Assembly: GCA_054601695.1 (NCBI GenBank)
Contig: BAAHQB010000054.1
Location: 248,001-312,000, forward strand
Direction: 5' to 3'
DNA from: Amorphochlora amoebiformis
Taxonomy: Eukaryota; Cercozoa; Chlorarachniophyceae
DNA length: 64,000 nt
Shown: positions 1 to 63,378 of the stretch, in pieces
How the letters are laid out: every line of letters starts with the position of its first letter
Numbering within the stretch: the first letter of the stretch is position 1
Notes under the pieces: model-generated
What the model was told of the DNA's origin: nothing
The model's input: the letters and a program-made list of their open reading frames with translations, nothing else
Database searches by the model: none
Made by a program: the position numbers and the translations under genes

Positions 1-95
1 GTCGCGAAAGCGATTCAACCGACTAGCCTACTCGCCCTAGCCCAAGCCTTACCCCAACCGCAAAATGCCTTAATTAACCCGAAGAGTGACCCAAC

Positions 96-10179
<10,084 letters not shown>

Positions 10180-10655
10180 TGATGGGGTAATGCTCCGAAA
10201 TCCGGTCACCGATTCGGAGGAATCCAGGGATCCCGGGGGATCAGTTTTTTTCAGGGATCCCGGGACTCCGGACTCCGGTGGACAAGGGCGGGACAATGCG
10301 TCTGTCATGTGACGTCACGCGGGTATGTCACTATGGAAGAGTGGTCACTTGTACATGTCACCTATCCCAATGGATGATCGCCATCAGGGCAACCAACGAG
10401 CGATCAAACAACGTGCCTAATCGGTTAAGAGCGTCCTGACCTCCGTCTCGTAGCCAATACACATTCTCCAAGGTGCGTCTCGAGTTTCTTCGAGTTGGGA
10501 GGATATCTTGGGACTCGGGTTCCAGCTGAGTCGCATGGTTGATGCGTTTGCTTGTCACAATGCCGCGAAATCCAACATCTTGGGCTGTAATTCATTCGCA
10601 TGTCGATTTCCATTTGAACACATTCCTCTTAAACTTAAACCCAAAATCCCTCACC
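10180..10655. promoter_or_regulatory. Divergent promoter region between esterase and glycosyltransferase
   Basis: This is the 476-bp spacer between two divergent start codons. It has balanced base composition and no TA repeat. It holds the palindrome GTGACGTCAC, whose CRE-type core TGACGTCA is at 10310-10317, and two copies of AGGGATCCCGGG at about 10227-10264. A minus-strand open frame at 10358-10558 has protein-like composition, but I found no start or splice context for it and treat the region as regulatory or untranslated. Confidence 0.5.
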
Positions 10656-31713
<21,058 letters not shown>

Positions 31714-31770
31714 TTCGGTATTGAAAAACAAATATTACGTGTACATATTTATATACATACACATATATAC

Positions 31771-31818
<48 letters not shown>

Positions 31819-31848
31819 CAAACGTGTTATATCTACATAAGAAATATA

Positions 31849-31895
<47 letters not shown>

Positions 31896-32027
31896 CATTA
31901 CATATATATATGTTTGTATATGACATTGTATTGTGTGTAAAAGTATGTACATTTAAATACTAGATATATATATATATATATAATATTATATATAAAAAAA
32001 TATATATATGCATATTTGTAACATGTA

Positions 32028-32081
<54 letters not shown>

Positions 32082-32226
32082 CGTATATACATATGTATAT
32101 ATATATTATAGATATGTATATATATCTATTTATATGTATATATATGTATATATATATACATATGTATTAGTTGTTCATGAATATATATATATGTAATATA
32201 ACGTATATATAGAATATATGTTGTAA

Positions 32227-32279
<53 letters not shown>

Positions 32280-32443
32280 TCTGTATATATACAGATACAT
32301 ATAAATATATATATGTATACATATAAAAATATATTTACATTATATATGTATATATATATATATGAGTGCATATTTTTATATGTGTACACAAATTATATAT
32401 GTGTGTATATGTGTGTATATAAAACAATATAATATATATATAT

Positions 32444-32475
<32 letters not shown>

Positions 32476-32890
32476 CATATTACATGTATGTGTAGTTGTG
32501 TTGAATATATTTACATGTACATATATAGATATATATTATTGGTTTTTAATACACCAGCCATGGAAATATGATTAGGGCTTACAGTTTAAGAGTATGTAAA
32601 CTTGTAAGAATATGTAAAGTTATATAAGAATATGTATACTTGTAAGAATATGTATACATAGTTACTAGAGTGTGAAGATATACATGGGGTCCACGATATG
32701 CAAGATCATGCACACTACACATCCAACCTTGTTACTGATAAAACATGTTCACATATATAGGCATATACATGTATATACAAATATATATATATATATATAT
32801 ATACATATGTTCAAATGGATAATATATATAAAAATATATGTTCATAGTGTATTATATATATATATATATATAATGTATATATATATATAC

Positions 32891-32923
<33 letters not shown>

Positions 32924-33044
32924 AGATGTTCGATTGTGGTTTACAGTGTACAGGAAGTGCAAGTATTTCTCGTTTGAATGATTCTCTAGATGCTAGGGAT
33001 TAGAAATATGCTCAACAAACCGCTTGCCCTTTAACTTTATGCTG

Positions 33045-33183
33045 CTATAGTAATTATAATTAAAATATTTCACACTTCATGTGGACTTATATATCTCATA
33101 TATATGAATATCTGCTGATAGTAATTATAATTAAATATTTCAAACTTCATGTGGACTTATATATCTCATATATATGAATATAC
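33045..33183 (+). repeat. 66-bp tandem duplication
   Basis: TAGTAATTATAATTAAA and the following sequence to CATATATATGAATAT occur twice, at about 33045-33112 and 33118-33183, with two small differences. No coding content. Confidence 0.9.
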
Positions 33184-33641
33184 ATATATATATATATATA
33201 TCATGATATGTATGTTTTATATATATTATATATATATTATATAATTATTTATATATATATATATATATAGATCATCTTCTAGACTATGATATCTATCAAT
33301 CTATATATTTAGATAGTGATATAAATTTAAATTTATATATATCTCTATATATATATATATGAGTACGTACTTTGTGGATTACTATATACTGACTAAATGT
33401 AGCCTATATGTGTGTGTATGTATTATAATGTATATCATGATATATATTATGTATGTATACACACACACACACATGTATTATATAATATATATATATATAT
33501 GTCGTATATATATATATATATATTATATATATATATATATGTGTGTGTGTGTATATGTACTCTTTGATATATATATATAGAGGGATGATATATTTCTGTG
33601 TGAAGATTATATACATCTATGTATTATATATATATACATAT

Positions 33642-33695
<54 letters not shown>

Positions 33696-33735
33696 AAAGT
33701 ACATATATATATATATATATCATAGTATATATATA

Positions 33736-33767
<32 letters not shown>

Positions 33768-34309
33768 GCATGTATACAGTACATAAATATCTATATGGTC
33801 TAATATCCAATGAAATTTGGTTGAGAACACAACTTGATTGCAAATACTCCAACAAGACGCGGATATCGTTCAAAATTCTTTAGTCTTTGCGTGGTTTTCG
33901 AACACAGTCTTGATTTATAACCTCCGATGGGCATCGAATCGACAAAATTTGCGCACATACGCACACATGGAGAAGTCGAGAAAATGGACGCACATACACT
34001 TCCATAAAATGGCAAACAGACAGAAAAAATCACACTCTCATGTGCACAGAGCCAAGGTTGATGACAATTTCAAACAGATTGCGTACAGTGCATTCCGAAC
34101 ACCTCCTGAGAATATGACCCTGCCAAAAATATACACCATTCTCCCCCTCACATACTTCACGCTCTGTATGTCACACATCAATTTTCCAAGCCACCACGTG
34201 GCCCAGTGTCATTTTAGACTCCTCTAAAGCCAGGGGGGAGGGAAAGCTTCCCGGTGCTTCTTTCCGGCCGTCATCATCAACAGGACCGATTTTTTATGTA
34301 AAGTTTCTA

Positions 34310-34379
34310 TCGTGACACTACTCCTGATCACGCTGTTTGAGCGCGACATTTCCTGATGTCACGATAATCTGTCGTGACA
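34310..34379. promoter_or_regulatory. Three TCGTGACA octamers upstream of DAHP synthase
   Basis: TCGTGACA occurs at 34310-34317 and 34372-34379, and its reverse complement TGTCACGA at 34357-34364. The last two form an inverted repeat with a 7-base centre. The spacing is 140-210 bp before the chosen start codon. This is a candidate transcription-factor site; the factor is unknown. Confidence 0.4.
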
Positions 34380-34520
34380 AGGCGGCATGTCGCGCATTTA
34401 ACTAAAATTGTGCGGACACGTGGACACTGGCGGGCCCGTGGAACTTTAAGAAAGCAACCGGCGTGCCTCGCACTCCACATCCACACCCCCCGCATGACTT
34501 CTACCTGGTATACTCTTTTG

Positions 34521-48016
<13,496 letters not shown>

Positions 48017-48532
48017 ACCGATTGAATCATAGGTCAGATTATCATCGGGTCATGATCTAATTTATGAACTTATGAATTATAGAGGCTATCATGATAAATT
48101 GTACATAAATGAATATACACACATGTATACATGTATATGAAAGTTTGTATCACTAGCTATAGTATCAACTATATCAAGTCCCCCAGATTATCTATGATTA
48201 TACTGGTAGAAATCTAGAAAAAATGATATTCATGCATAATTAGTCTATATTGTAATGTGTATTAATATAGATATATATATATGTGTTTATATATAGGTAT
48301 ATATATATATATATGTTTATATGTAGGTATATATATATATACACACACACATACATATTCTAAAAATTTATATCATAGCATCATAGTATTATAAGTATCG
48401 ATACGGGTATAATCTAGGTACATGATACACGACCGTGACCATCATGATAGTGGAAATAAGATAAACAATCGTGATAAATTTACACTATTGCAAACTGGCT
48501 GGACTCTATCAGCGCTTGCGTACGTCTAGTGC
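48017..48532. other. Convergent 3' intergenic region
   Basis: The spacer between the stop codons of DAHP synthase (plus) and the UBX gene (minus). It is AT-rich and unique, with a short TATATGTAGGTATATA repeat at about 48283-48345. No poly(A) signal can be assigned firmly. Confidence 0.6.
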
Positions 48533-48611
48533 TTAGTTTGCCTCGAATATCTCCTCAACGCACAACACACTATCCCGGATGATTCCATTGTCCCTGCGTG
48601 TTATTCTTCCA

Positions 48612-48670
<59 letters not shown>

Positions 48671-48730
48671 TTTACCTAAATATATTTAATACGCAAATAC
48701 GTGTATATTGTACATGTACTATGTTTTATC

Positions 48731-48763
<33 letters not shown>

Positions 48764-48824
48764 AATATATATATATATATAGAATATTTATATATGTACA
48801 TATATATATATATATATATAAATA

Positions 48825-48890
<66 letters not shown>

Positions 48891-48925
48891 AATATATGTA
48901 TGCATGTATATGAATATAATGTATA

Positions 48926-48963
<38 letters not shown>

Positions 48964-50662
48964 TTGTAAGCTATAAAGGGTGGATGATCGGGCGTGACCA
49001 AACCTGAGGTTCCCCTTGGAACTTTGGAGGATCTTCCTTGGAAAACGGGTAACAATACGCAGTCTTTGCGGGTCGATATCCCCTCCATCGCTGTCAACAA
49101 TTTCTTGCGCCATAACATACTCGAAGAGTGCCTGAAAAGGATGTAGTATCACCCCTCCACATTCCCCAAAAAGGTAATTGGCGACCTTCAGAGAGGACTC
49201 CGAGTCGAACCGTCGGACCTTCTTGTTTCCGTCAGGAAAAACTATCCGTAGACTTATGACTCCTTCGCCCTGGGCAGGCTCGGAAGGCAGCGAATCCCTA
49301 ACAGCCTGCCGAAGTCTCTTCTGTTGTTCAGCTCTTTGCTTGGCCTCCGCGCGCTTTCTCTCGATGTTTGCCGCTCTCTCCCTAGCTTGCCGCTCCTATG
49401 AAAAAATATTCAATGTCCAGTAAATAGGGAGATAAATCGGAAGGCACCTCCTGCAAGCGCTGCTCATCCTGAGCAAGAGCCTGCTCATACTCCGAGTTTT
49501 GGTCGCGAACGATACGAGCGCGGGACGTTTCCATCTGTCTTTTTGCACCTATTCTTCCCCATGCATCCTAAGAAGCAGCGTGAGTCTCATCGAGGAGAAT
49601 ATCCATGGAAATTACCTGACAGCTCACAGCCCACTGTAAGACCTCGACCGGCGAGCGGAACGAAGCGGCAGTCTAACGGAGGCTTCGTTAGTTGATCTGA
49701 GCTCGGATAGGGCTGTCAGGGTGGTCATCACCTTAATTGCCACCACCTGTATGGCCACATCGTCTTCTGCAGTCCCTTCGTCGCTCACCACCCCGAGAAC
49801 CATTAAGAGTGAGTGCGTAAAGCTCGGAATACCAATATGCTGAGAAACAGGCGTCAAAAGCTTTCCTCAGACATATACCCCCTGATCCCCTCTCCTGCAC
49901 ACTGTACCTTGGCCAGCTCATATCCCTCAGATCCATGCTGTGAGTCCCTCATTGTACCCGCCCAACAGATGAAGTTTTGCGATAGATACTGTCCTGGGCT
50001 TGAACCCAGCAGGCCCCTCAGATTCTCAATGCTTACAACCCCTGTTGGTGCGTGCAGGTAGACGAACAGAGGCCGACGTTGGACTCGTGCGATCGCAAAA
50101 ACGTCCATAATGCTGTCCGGCATAAAAGTCGGTGCATCAGGACCCAGACTTTCCGTCAGCGAGCTGAGGAAGCTCTTGGTATCCATCTGCGGGAATGGCT
50201 CCGTTTCCTGTGGTGTGGAGGACGAAGATGGTTGCACACCAGGAGAATTATCCGCCTCCTAATCATTAACGAGATTGAAGTTATAACTCTGTTGTCCTGA
50301 CGTATCCTAGGGTACCATTCGACGCCGACGAGACATCTCACTGCGCCTTTTCAAATCGACAGCCTTGAAGAATGTATTTCGCTTCAATCTCTCCGCTCTT
50401 CGACGTGCCTCTCGCAATCGCCTGCGTCTTTCCATTTCAACTGTGTCCGGACCGGTCGCATATTTCCATGTGACGTAAGCAATTACAGCGCCTGTTGCAA
50501 CATACCAGCCATAGTCCTGACCAAGTTTTATATTTCTATCAGTCCAGTGATTTTGAAAATCTCACTTATCGATAGAAATTGGTTCAAGAAAAGTCACAAT
50601 GGATTTCGTTTAGCCAAAGACGGGACCTGGAATAATCTCGCCACTGAGTTCGCGCTGTCCAT
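48533..50662 (-). CDS. UAS-UBX domain protein with membrane hairpin, FAF2/UBXD8-like
   Basis: This is a predicted p97/Cdc48 adaptor at the ER or lipid-droplet membrane. Exons (5' to 3'): 50662-50627, 50516-50316, 50258-49908, 49839-49732, 49672-49616, 49567-49448, 49395-49186, 49131-49004, 48593-48533. Phases agree throughout; 423 residues. After 12 residues comes a hydrophobic segment ([14 protein letters not shown], about 16-30), then a basic coiled region. The UAS domain (about 110-250) contains [13 protein letters not shown] and [11 protein letters not shown]. An [18 protein letters not shown] segment matches the family's RxxQDxAYxxSLxxDxxK motif. A charged helix leads to the UBX domain (about 325-423) with [15 protein letters not shown] and the p97-contacting Phe-Pro-Arg loop at about 391-393. 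No N-terminal UBA domain is seen, unlike animal FAF2. It is head to head with the ankyrin gene. Confidence 0.92.
48605..48960. repeat. TA tract forming last UBX intron
   Basis: The intron between exons 49131-49004 and 48593-48533 is (TA)n apart from its two ends. Confidence 0.9.
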
Positions 50663-50738
50663 GGACAGAAGGACAGTCCGGAATCCACTGAACCCGAAGA
50701 ATTCTAAATCCCTGTATAATATTAATTTATCGGTATCG
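50663..50738. promoter_or_regulatory. 76-bp shared divergent promoter
   Basis: Only 76 bp separate the start codons of the UBX gene (50662, minus) and the ankyrin gene (50739, plus). The spacer contains TGTATAATATTAATTTATCGG at about 50712-50732 and CCGGAATCC. Untranslated leaders would have to be extremely short or overlap the opposite gene. Confidence 0.6.
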
Positions 50739-54770
<4,032 letters not shown>

Positions 54771-54781
54771 AATATATATAA

Positions 54782-54835
<54 letters not shown>

Positions 54836-54896
54836 ATTACTTCATATATATATATATATATATATGCAAGCTTACGTAATATATATATTTATGTAT

Positions 54897-54957
<61 letters not shown>

Positions 54958-55042
54958 AATATGTATATATTGTGTAATATATGTATATATGTACATATAT
55001 ATGTATGAATATGTATATATTGTGTAATACATATATATATAT

Positions 55043-55102
<60 letters not shown>

Positions 55103-55187
55103 CGCACGTACATATATATATAAATGGATATGTTTGTACATATACAAGTATTATATTATTCATGTACATTGTATATATATGTATGTT

Positions 55188-55258
<71 letters not shown>

Positions 55259-55383
55259 TACATATATATAATACACATCTATATCAAAATATATATATAT
55301 ATATATAAATATATAATATATATATATATATATATATAATATACTACATATACATATATATAATATATATATATATATATGAC

Positions 55384-55416
<33 letters not shown>

Positions 55417-55558
55417 ATATTATATATATGTACATACATAATATGTATATATTGAAATAAATGCATTGCATATATATGAAATTTATTGAGCAAATTATCA
55501 GCAATTCATCATTATTATTACAATATTATTACTATATACATATACTATATATTATATT

Positions 55559-55597
<39 letters not shown>

Positions 55598-55660
55598 GTG
55601 TGTATATATGAATATGTATAAAATATAGATACATATATATATATGTGTGTATATATATAA

Positions 55661-55698
<38 letters not shown>

Positions 55699-55759
55699 AC
55701 ATATACATATATGTATATATATATAAGTATTATAAATAATATATATATACATATATTAC

Positions 55760-55798
<39 letters not shown>

Positions 55799-55888
55799 CA
55801 TGTGTACACGCATGTTTATTGTAAGGATCACAAAAAAGGTATTTATTTAGTTACCAATATAGTAGTTCCCGGCGCTCAATCGTGCTTA
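54771..55888. other. TA-dominated intergenic region
   Basis: Apart from a few unique bases near 54870 and 55440-55550, this spacer between the ankyrin gene and the next plus-strand gene is (TA)n. A tandem pair of ATGAATATGTATATATTGTGTAATA lies at about 54954 and 55002. No gene is seen. Confidence 0.8.
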
Positions 55889-56552
55889 ATGGATCTCACT
55901 AGACCCATGGACCTTAACCGTCTTCTCCGCGAGCCTGTTTCCGATAGCTTCAAGTGGTTCGCAAAGCGGTCCTCTCTCCTCCTGCCCCATTTCAATGCTC
56001 ACAACCAAACCATTAACATAAAATTTTGAAACCTTAGCCATCGTAAGCCCATACTCCACCTCATTGCCGAGAGCGAGGGCATAGTGCACCGTTACTTTAC
56101 CTTCCTCACACGCCTCTGGGAGCCCATCGACACGGACCCGAATAACTTCATGAAAGAGACCTTGGCCGATGGCAAATCCCCGTATTTGTTAGCCAAGGTC
56201 CAGTTCATTTGCGCGGCGATTACTCAAAGGTCTCACGGTACGAACGTGAGAGCAAGAGAGTGTAAAATATCGGGTGGCGTGAACGTACGATTATCTCTTA
56301 GGCTTTAACGAGCTGGTGATCACTGTGAATAGAATGACCCCTCCGCCCTCGCCATCATCTTCGCGGCGTGGCAACAATGAGAAAAATAGGCAAACTAGGC
56401 GTAGGGGTGAAAACGTGGATCAGAAAAATGGTTTGCGCCCAATTTATTTAAATCTATATATATACATATACACATATATATATATATATATATATATGCA
56501 TATATAGATATATAAATATATGTATATATACACATGTATATATTATGTATAT

Positions 56553-56591
<39 letters not shown>

Positions 56592-56627
56592 GTATATACA
56601 CACACATATATATATATATATATATAT

Positions 56628-56662
<35 letters not shown>

Positions 56663-56917
56663 GTATATATATTTATCTATATATATATATACATACATAC
56701 ATACATATATATATATAGTATATACGTGCGTTACATGTAATTTTAAATACATAACCATTGATGGTGTATAAACGTACGTTTAAATCAGTATATGTGTGTG
56801 TATACATATATATGTACACATACACATACATATAATATAGGTTCACTAAAATAATAACATACGTACAAATATTGTGTATATTATACATATATATATATAT
56901 ATCTATATATTTATATA

Positions 56918-56958
<41 letters not shown>

Positions 56959-57013
56959 ATATATAATATTTTTATATATATATGTGTGTGTGTGTGTGTG
57001 CGTGTGTGTGTGC

Positions 57014-57055
<42 letters not shown>

Positions 57056-57286
57056 ATCACACATTAGTATATACATTTACATATATATTTTACATATACA
57101 TTTATTCAGATGGATTTACACACATGATATCAATATATGATAGTAAATATATGTATATAAATTATACATATATATATATATTTATATGTACAAATGTTTA
57201 TATATGTATAAGTATAGATTAATATTATAAACGTATATAATTACATATGATCATATAAATATATACATACATGTATACATACATAC

Positions 57287-57340
<54 letters not shown>

Positions 57341-57392
57341 AATATACATGATATACAAATAAATACTATATGTAAGTTATATATATATATGT

Positions 57393-57424
<32 letters not shown>

Positions 57425-57614
57425 TACATATAAGATATACATATATACATATAAATATATTTCTATATCGCATATATGTATATACATGTAAATAGAAATA
57501 AGTACATATATATATATATATATATATACATACATACATATATATATATATATACATATATATGCGTGCGTTTGCCAACGAATATGTCTGCACAAGTAGC
57601 ATGAAGAAGCTCAG

Positions 57615-57659
<45 letters not shown>

Positions 57660-57678
57660 ATATGTACGTATATATTTG

Positions 57679-57719
<41 letters not shown>

Positions 57720-57843
57720 AGAATATATATATAACATTATATATATATATATGTATATGTATATGTGTATATATGTATATATATTGTATATATAATATGC
57801 ACATAATACATGCATGTTTACATATATACATATACACACACAT

Positions 57844-57894
<51 letters not shown>

Positions 57895-57963
57895 CGTGTA
57901 TATACCATGTGTAGGTACATGTACTGGCATGCATATGTGTATACATATATGTGCATATATAAA

Positions 57964-58006
<43 letters not shown>

Positions 58007-58051
58007 TGTAGATATATATATATATATACATGTGTATACACATATGTATAT

Positions 58052-58100
<49 letters not shown>

Positions 58101-58190
58101 TAAAATATACACACATGCTAGCATATATACATGCGTATATATATCTGAGTATTCGTACATTTGTGTATATATATATATAGTGTAACCTAT

Positions 58191-58241
<51 letters not shown>

Positions 58242-58765
58242 CGAGAGCAAGCTGCGGGTGGACAAGCATAATGATAAAAACAGACGCGGAAGGAGTCGGC
58301 AGCAAGATTCCAAACGGGGAGCTTGGGGAGGTGACCCTGGCAACCCCCGCAGGCGTAGATGGGTGCGCAAGAACACGACTACAGGTACGTCGCTCTATTT
58401 TCTTTGTGTCGAATACGTGCTTGGCGTTATGGTTGAGTATCTTTTCTACGATAGTTCTTTCCGGCTATCTCTTTCTGTGCGTTTCAATGAGGATGATTTC
58501 TAGACAGCAATCACAAACATGTTATACATACAAATGTAATTAAATATATACATATACAATATGTATATATAGCATAATATATATACATAATATAACAATT
58601 TAATAGAAATAAAACTCTCCTCCGGAGAATTTCCCTTTAGCATTTGTTATAATCCAATAATCCGAAAGGACAACTGCCAACCTTGTCGACTATACCACTG
58701 CGCTACCAGAGTTCACTGTCTCCTAGCATATTACCAGTGGGCCGGACTGCCGGACCGCACTAACA

Positions 58766-58809
<44 letters not shown>

Positions 58810-59040
58810 TGGAATATATCTTTGCTCACAGCCGAGACTCAGCCATCCTCTTCAGTCGCCACAACCTTGGTATATTATATGTAAATACATTATTACATGT
58901 TACAATATATTATGTTACATTCTAATATACCTTTTCAAATATTATATATGCAATATTCCATGATTAAGAAATGCAATCTAAGTATAATTGTGCGTGTTGT
59001 TACTTCCAAACGCAATTCTACACATTATTTTGTATATATA

Positions 59041-59094
<54 letters not shown>

Positions 59095-59184
59095 TAATAA
59101 TAATAATAATAAATGTATATATACAATGTATGCGTTTTCGTATGTACATGTGTGTGATTGCATTTGAAATATAAATATATATGC

Positions 59185-59218
<34 letters not shown>

Positions 59219-59683
59219 CTATATATATATTATATATATATATATATATTAATATACATATATATAGATATGTATATACATACATACATGTACATGTACA
59301 TATACTTTTACATATATATATATATATATATGTGGATATTGTATTTGGAAAATTATAAAATCAGGTTAGTGAAGTCGTCCAAAATGGCCCTCCGTCAATT
59401 ATGACCCACAACCACACACAAGAGCATCGAGAGCGCACACGCGAATGGATCATGCAGCAGGTACTCGCAACTGATCCATCTAGCCTATATATGTACATCA
59501 CGCACACACACACATATATACACATATATGTACATACACACACACGTATATATACACATATATACATGTATATATATATAGAGTATAATATATATATATA
59601 TATATACCAGATGCTCTCTGCCCCACCTAACACGCTAAACAATGGCCTTAGCGTCCGCTATGAAGGTAGTGTAATTGAACATA

Positions 59684-59730
<47 letters not shown>

Positions 59731-59909
59731 GTATATATATACAATTATTAATCTCAGAGATACATCATACATATAATGTGTGTACATAGATATAAACAAA
59801 ATACTAGAAATATATGTAGTAATATATATATGTATATATATATATAATATATATATATATATGTGTATACATATACGTTCGTACCTATGTATTCGTACAT
59901 AAACATTAC

Positions 59910-59942
<33 letters not shown>

Positions 59943-60633
59943 ACATATATATATACATATATACATACATATATATATATATACGTATATACATATATAT
60001 ATTTGTACTATGATATATATATTATATATGGAAATAAGGCCTACAATCGAGCCTCCCCGAAGCTATCCAGACCCAACTGACCAATACCCAACTGACCAAT
60101 CCCACTGACAAATCCCACTGACCAATCCCACTGACAAATCCCACTGACCAATCCCACTGACCAATCCCACTGACCAATTCCAGGCGAGGATGGAGTGGGA
60201 GAAGGGCCTTTGCGTGAGCTGTTGGCAATGATAACGGGCGATATGTTCGCTCCTGATTCCAAATTCTTCTGTCCAGCGCCAAACTCTACGCACTTGACGA
60301 TTCATAAGGGAGCTCCTAAGGTGAGAGTGCAATTAGGTGTACACGCACGTATATATGTACCATTGTATACATTCAGGAAATTTTATTTCCTCTACAATTG
60401 ACGACTGTGTTGTGGCTAGCGTTCGATTTTTTCATTGTCAGCTGACGATTTCCCTACGGTTGTATTCGTGATATATTAGGTCCATCAAGTAAAACAGTAT
60501 ATGCGGATGGTGGGAAGGCTGTTGGCTCTCGGTATTCTCTACGTGTATGCATATAGAATAAACATACACATATATATATATATATAGATATATGTTTGTA
60601 TGTATGTAATATATATAATATATTATATTATAC

Positions 60634-60664
<31 letters not shown>

Positions 60665-61108
60665 TTACATGTATACATCTATGTGTATATATATATACTA
60701 TATATGTATATATGTGTTATATATATATATATATGTGTGTGTATTATATACTCCAATATGTTTATATGTATGCGTACATTCCCACGTATACACATATAAT
60801 ATACACATATACTAATATATACATATATATATATATATATACATATACCTATAATACCCACCTCATACTCTCGCCACAATCCATCTTATTAAACTCATAC
60901 CATCAAGTCTACAAACGCATATCTATATAGATCAGCCTACAGTACTAACCTGAATAGAGATAATCACAAAACATATACCTCTCAGCGGTGACTCAGCGGC
61001 AGCCGTTCGGTGTGCCCTTGTGTTCCGGGGTGTTAAAAGCGCTTCTCGGGCGTAATCATGAGATAGGGTGGCAGGACCTCCAGACATACGACGAGGATCT
61101 GTACCGTG

Positions 61109-61150
<42 letters not shown>

Positions 61151-61176
61151 AATACATATGCGTATATGTGTATGTG

Positions 61177-61214
<38 letters not shown>

Positions 61215-61299
61215 CATATTATTTAAATATCCGATGTACATATATATATATATATATGTATATAATATACATATATATATACATATATATGCGTACATA

Positions 61300-61334
<35 letters not shown>

Positions 61335-61352
61335 ACTAAACATACACATATT

Positions 61353-61390
<38 letters not shown>

Positions 61391-61580
61391 CATATACATA
61401 TATATATGTTATATATACATATAGAAATATATAGGAGTATATATATATATATATATATGTAAAAATTTATATTTACATATGTGTATAATATATTTTATAT
61501 TTATATATTGATGAAGATGTATATGTACATTTATATATTATAATACATATATATATATAGACATATATGTATATCCATAC

Positions 61581-61616
<36 letters not shown>

Positions 61617-61663
61617 AAATGTATGTATAAAACACACACGGATACGTACATACATATGTATAC

Positions 61664-61715
<52 letters not shown>

Positions 61716-61837
61716 ATACAAATGTATGTATAAAACACACGGATACGTATGTATTAGAAAGTATAAATATATATATATATATATATGTACATATCATGTA
61801 TGTATGATTGTGTATACAAATATATTCATATGTATGC

Positions 61838-61898
<61 letters not shown>

Positions 61899-62025
61899 CA
61901 CTTCTATATATATATGTGTGTGTTTGTGTAAATATATATATATATATATATACACTTCTATATAATATGTATATATATATGTGTGTGTGAGTGTGTAAAC
62001 ATATGTATACTTACTTGTACATATA

Positions 62026-62064
<39 letters not shown>

Positions 62065-62851
62065 GTATATAATATATATATACATATATATGTACATCGT
62101 AAGTATGTACACCTGTAATATATGTATTTATGTATGTATATGTATGTGCGCACATACAAATGTCATAAGAATGCAAACATAACCCAGCATGAAGACCATT
62201 GCGGATGCAAAGACCAAAGAGGAGTTTCAACTCATAGCCGACGGACTAATGTTTGTTGTGAGGTTACCCGAATCCTAACCCTAACCCTAGCTACACCACC
62301 CTACACAAACGAAAAGCTCCTAACCCTTATCTTAACCCTAACCCCAGCACCAAAGCGGCGAACGGGGAAGTCAAGGATGTTGCACTGCTGAAGGTGGGAA
62401 TCTCATTTACATATATAAGATATAAATATGTACACGTGTGCGTTTGAATCCCCCCTTCCGCTCTCTTCCCCCCCTTCGGTTTTCTACACAACAATGCAAC
62501 ACGAAAATTCCAACTCATCCACAGAATGGTGCCGACCGCCCCGTAACCTTTGAAGACCGAGACCTCTTTACGAGGCTTTACGCGCGGTTTCGCATGTTCC
62601 ACGGATTGAACAAAGAGCTCTCATCGCTTTCCAAAGGCTTCCAAGATATTCTTCCGGTTAAATACACCTAACGCGAGCCCTTCTGATATCCATATGGCCT
62701 GGCGCTAGCTGTCTCTCACCATATGTTTCTGTATGTTGGTTCAGTTTGAAATCAAAATGCATAATTTTTACCGCTCCCTCCCTTTCCCTGTTCAACACGT
62801 GCTCTTTTTTTGGCGGTTGTGTGCGTTTGTATAAATCACATCGCTTTTGCA

Positions 62852-62920
<69 letters not shown>

Positions 62921-63203
62921 ATATATAAATGTATGTGTATATTATGTGTATTTATATGTACGTATATATGTATATACACATATGCATATACATATATATA
63001 TATATATATATATGTATACATATATATATATAGAAAAATATGTATATAAATCTCTCCCTCCTCGTAGCCCCCACAGACCTAAAGTCATGTTATCATTAGG
63101 TGGAGCTGTCCAAGTATTTGAACCCATCGGAACTGTCGTCTCTGATTCAGGGTCCAGAGAGACTGGATATAGCGGATATGAAGGCGAACATATTGTACGA
63201 TGG

Positions 63204-63246
<43 letters not shown>

Positions 63247-63334
63247 CCCATAAATATATGACATATATATATATATATACATACACACATGAACACTATG
63301 TACATATACATACTCTAAATCCATTTAGGTGATA

Positions 63335-63378
<44 letters not shown>

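Larger units (their letters stand above)
31714..34520. other. Intergenic region between glycosyltransferase and DAHP synthase
   Basis: It is TA-dominated from 31750 to 32960 and 33185-33790, with unique patches at 32540-32720 (AGAATATGTA repeats) and 32930-33060. From 33790 to 34520 the base composition is balanced and promoter-like. A plus-strand open frame at 33838-34227 (129 codons) has no recognisable domain and I do not call it a gene. Confidence 0.6.

Noticed and set aside
1-95. Plus-strand open frame from the window start to 206
   Set aside because: It is open without a start or domain and overlaps the likely minus-strand esterase exons at 96-255.
10358-10558. Minus-strand open frame ending in MAIIHWDR in the divergent spacer
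   Set aside because: It has good composition but no supported start, no splice partner in phase with the esterase, and it lies upstream of the chosen start.
33838-34227. 129-codon plus-strand open frame upstream of DAHP synthase
   Set aside because: Its composition is protein-like, but no domain, Kozak context or splice link was found, and it overlaps the probable promoter.
55886-56089. Minus-strand 67-codon open frame
   Set aside because: It overlaps the plus-strand exon 56038-56237, which has valid splice borders and phase; treated as a shadow.
57570-57620. Possible exon ([18 protein letters not shown]) in the HECT-gene intron
   Set aside because: No acceptor or donor in a usable phase; it is open on the other strand as well.
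58660-58745. Functional tRNA gene
   Set aside because: An A-box match exists, but the B box is poor and no acceptor stem or anticodon arm can be folded; it fits a SINE head better.
60022-60282. Minus-strand open frames with repeated GQWDWSVG
   Set aside because: They are translations of the 13-bp satellite opposite a plus-strand HECT exon.
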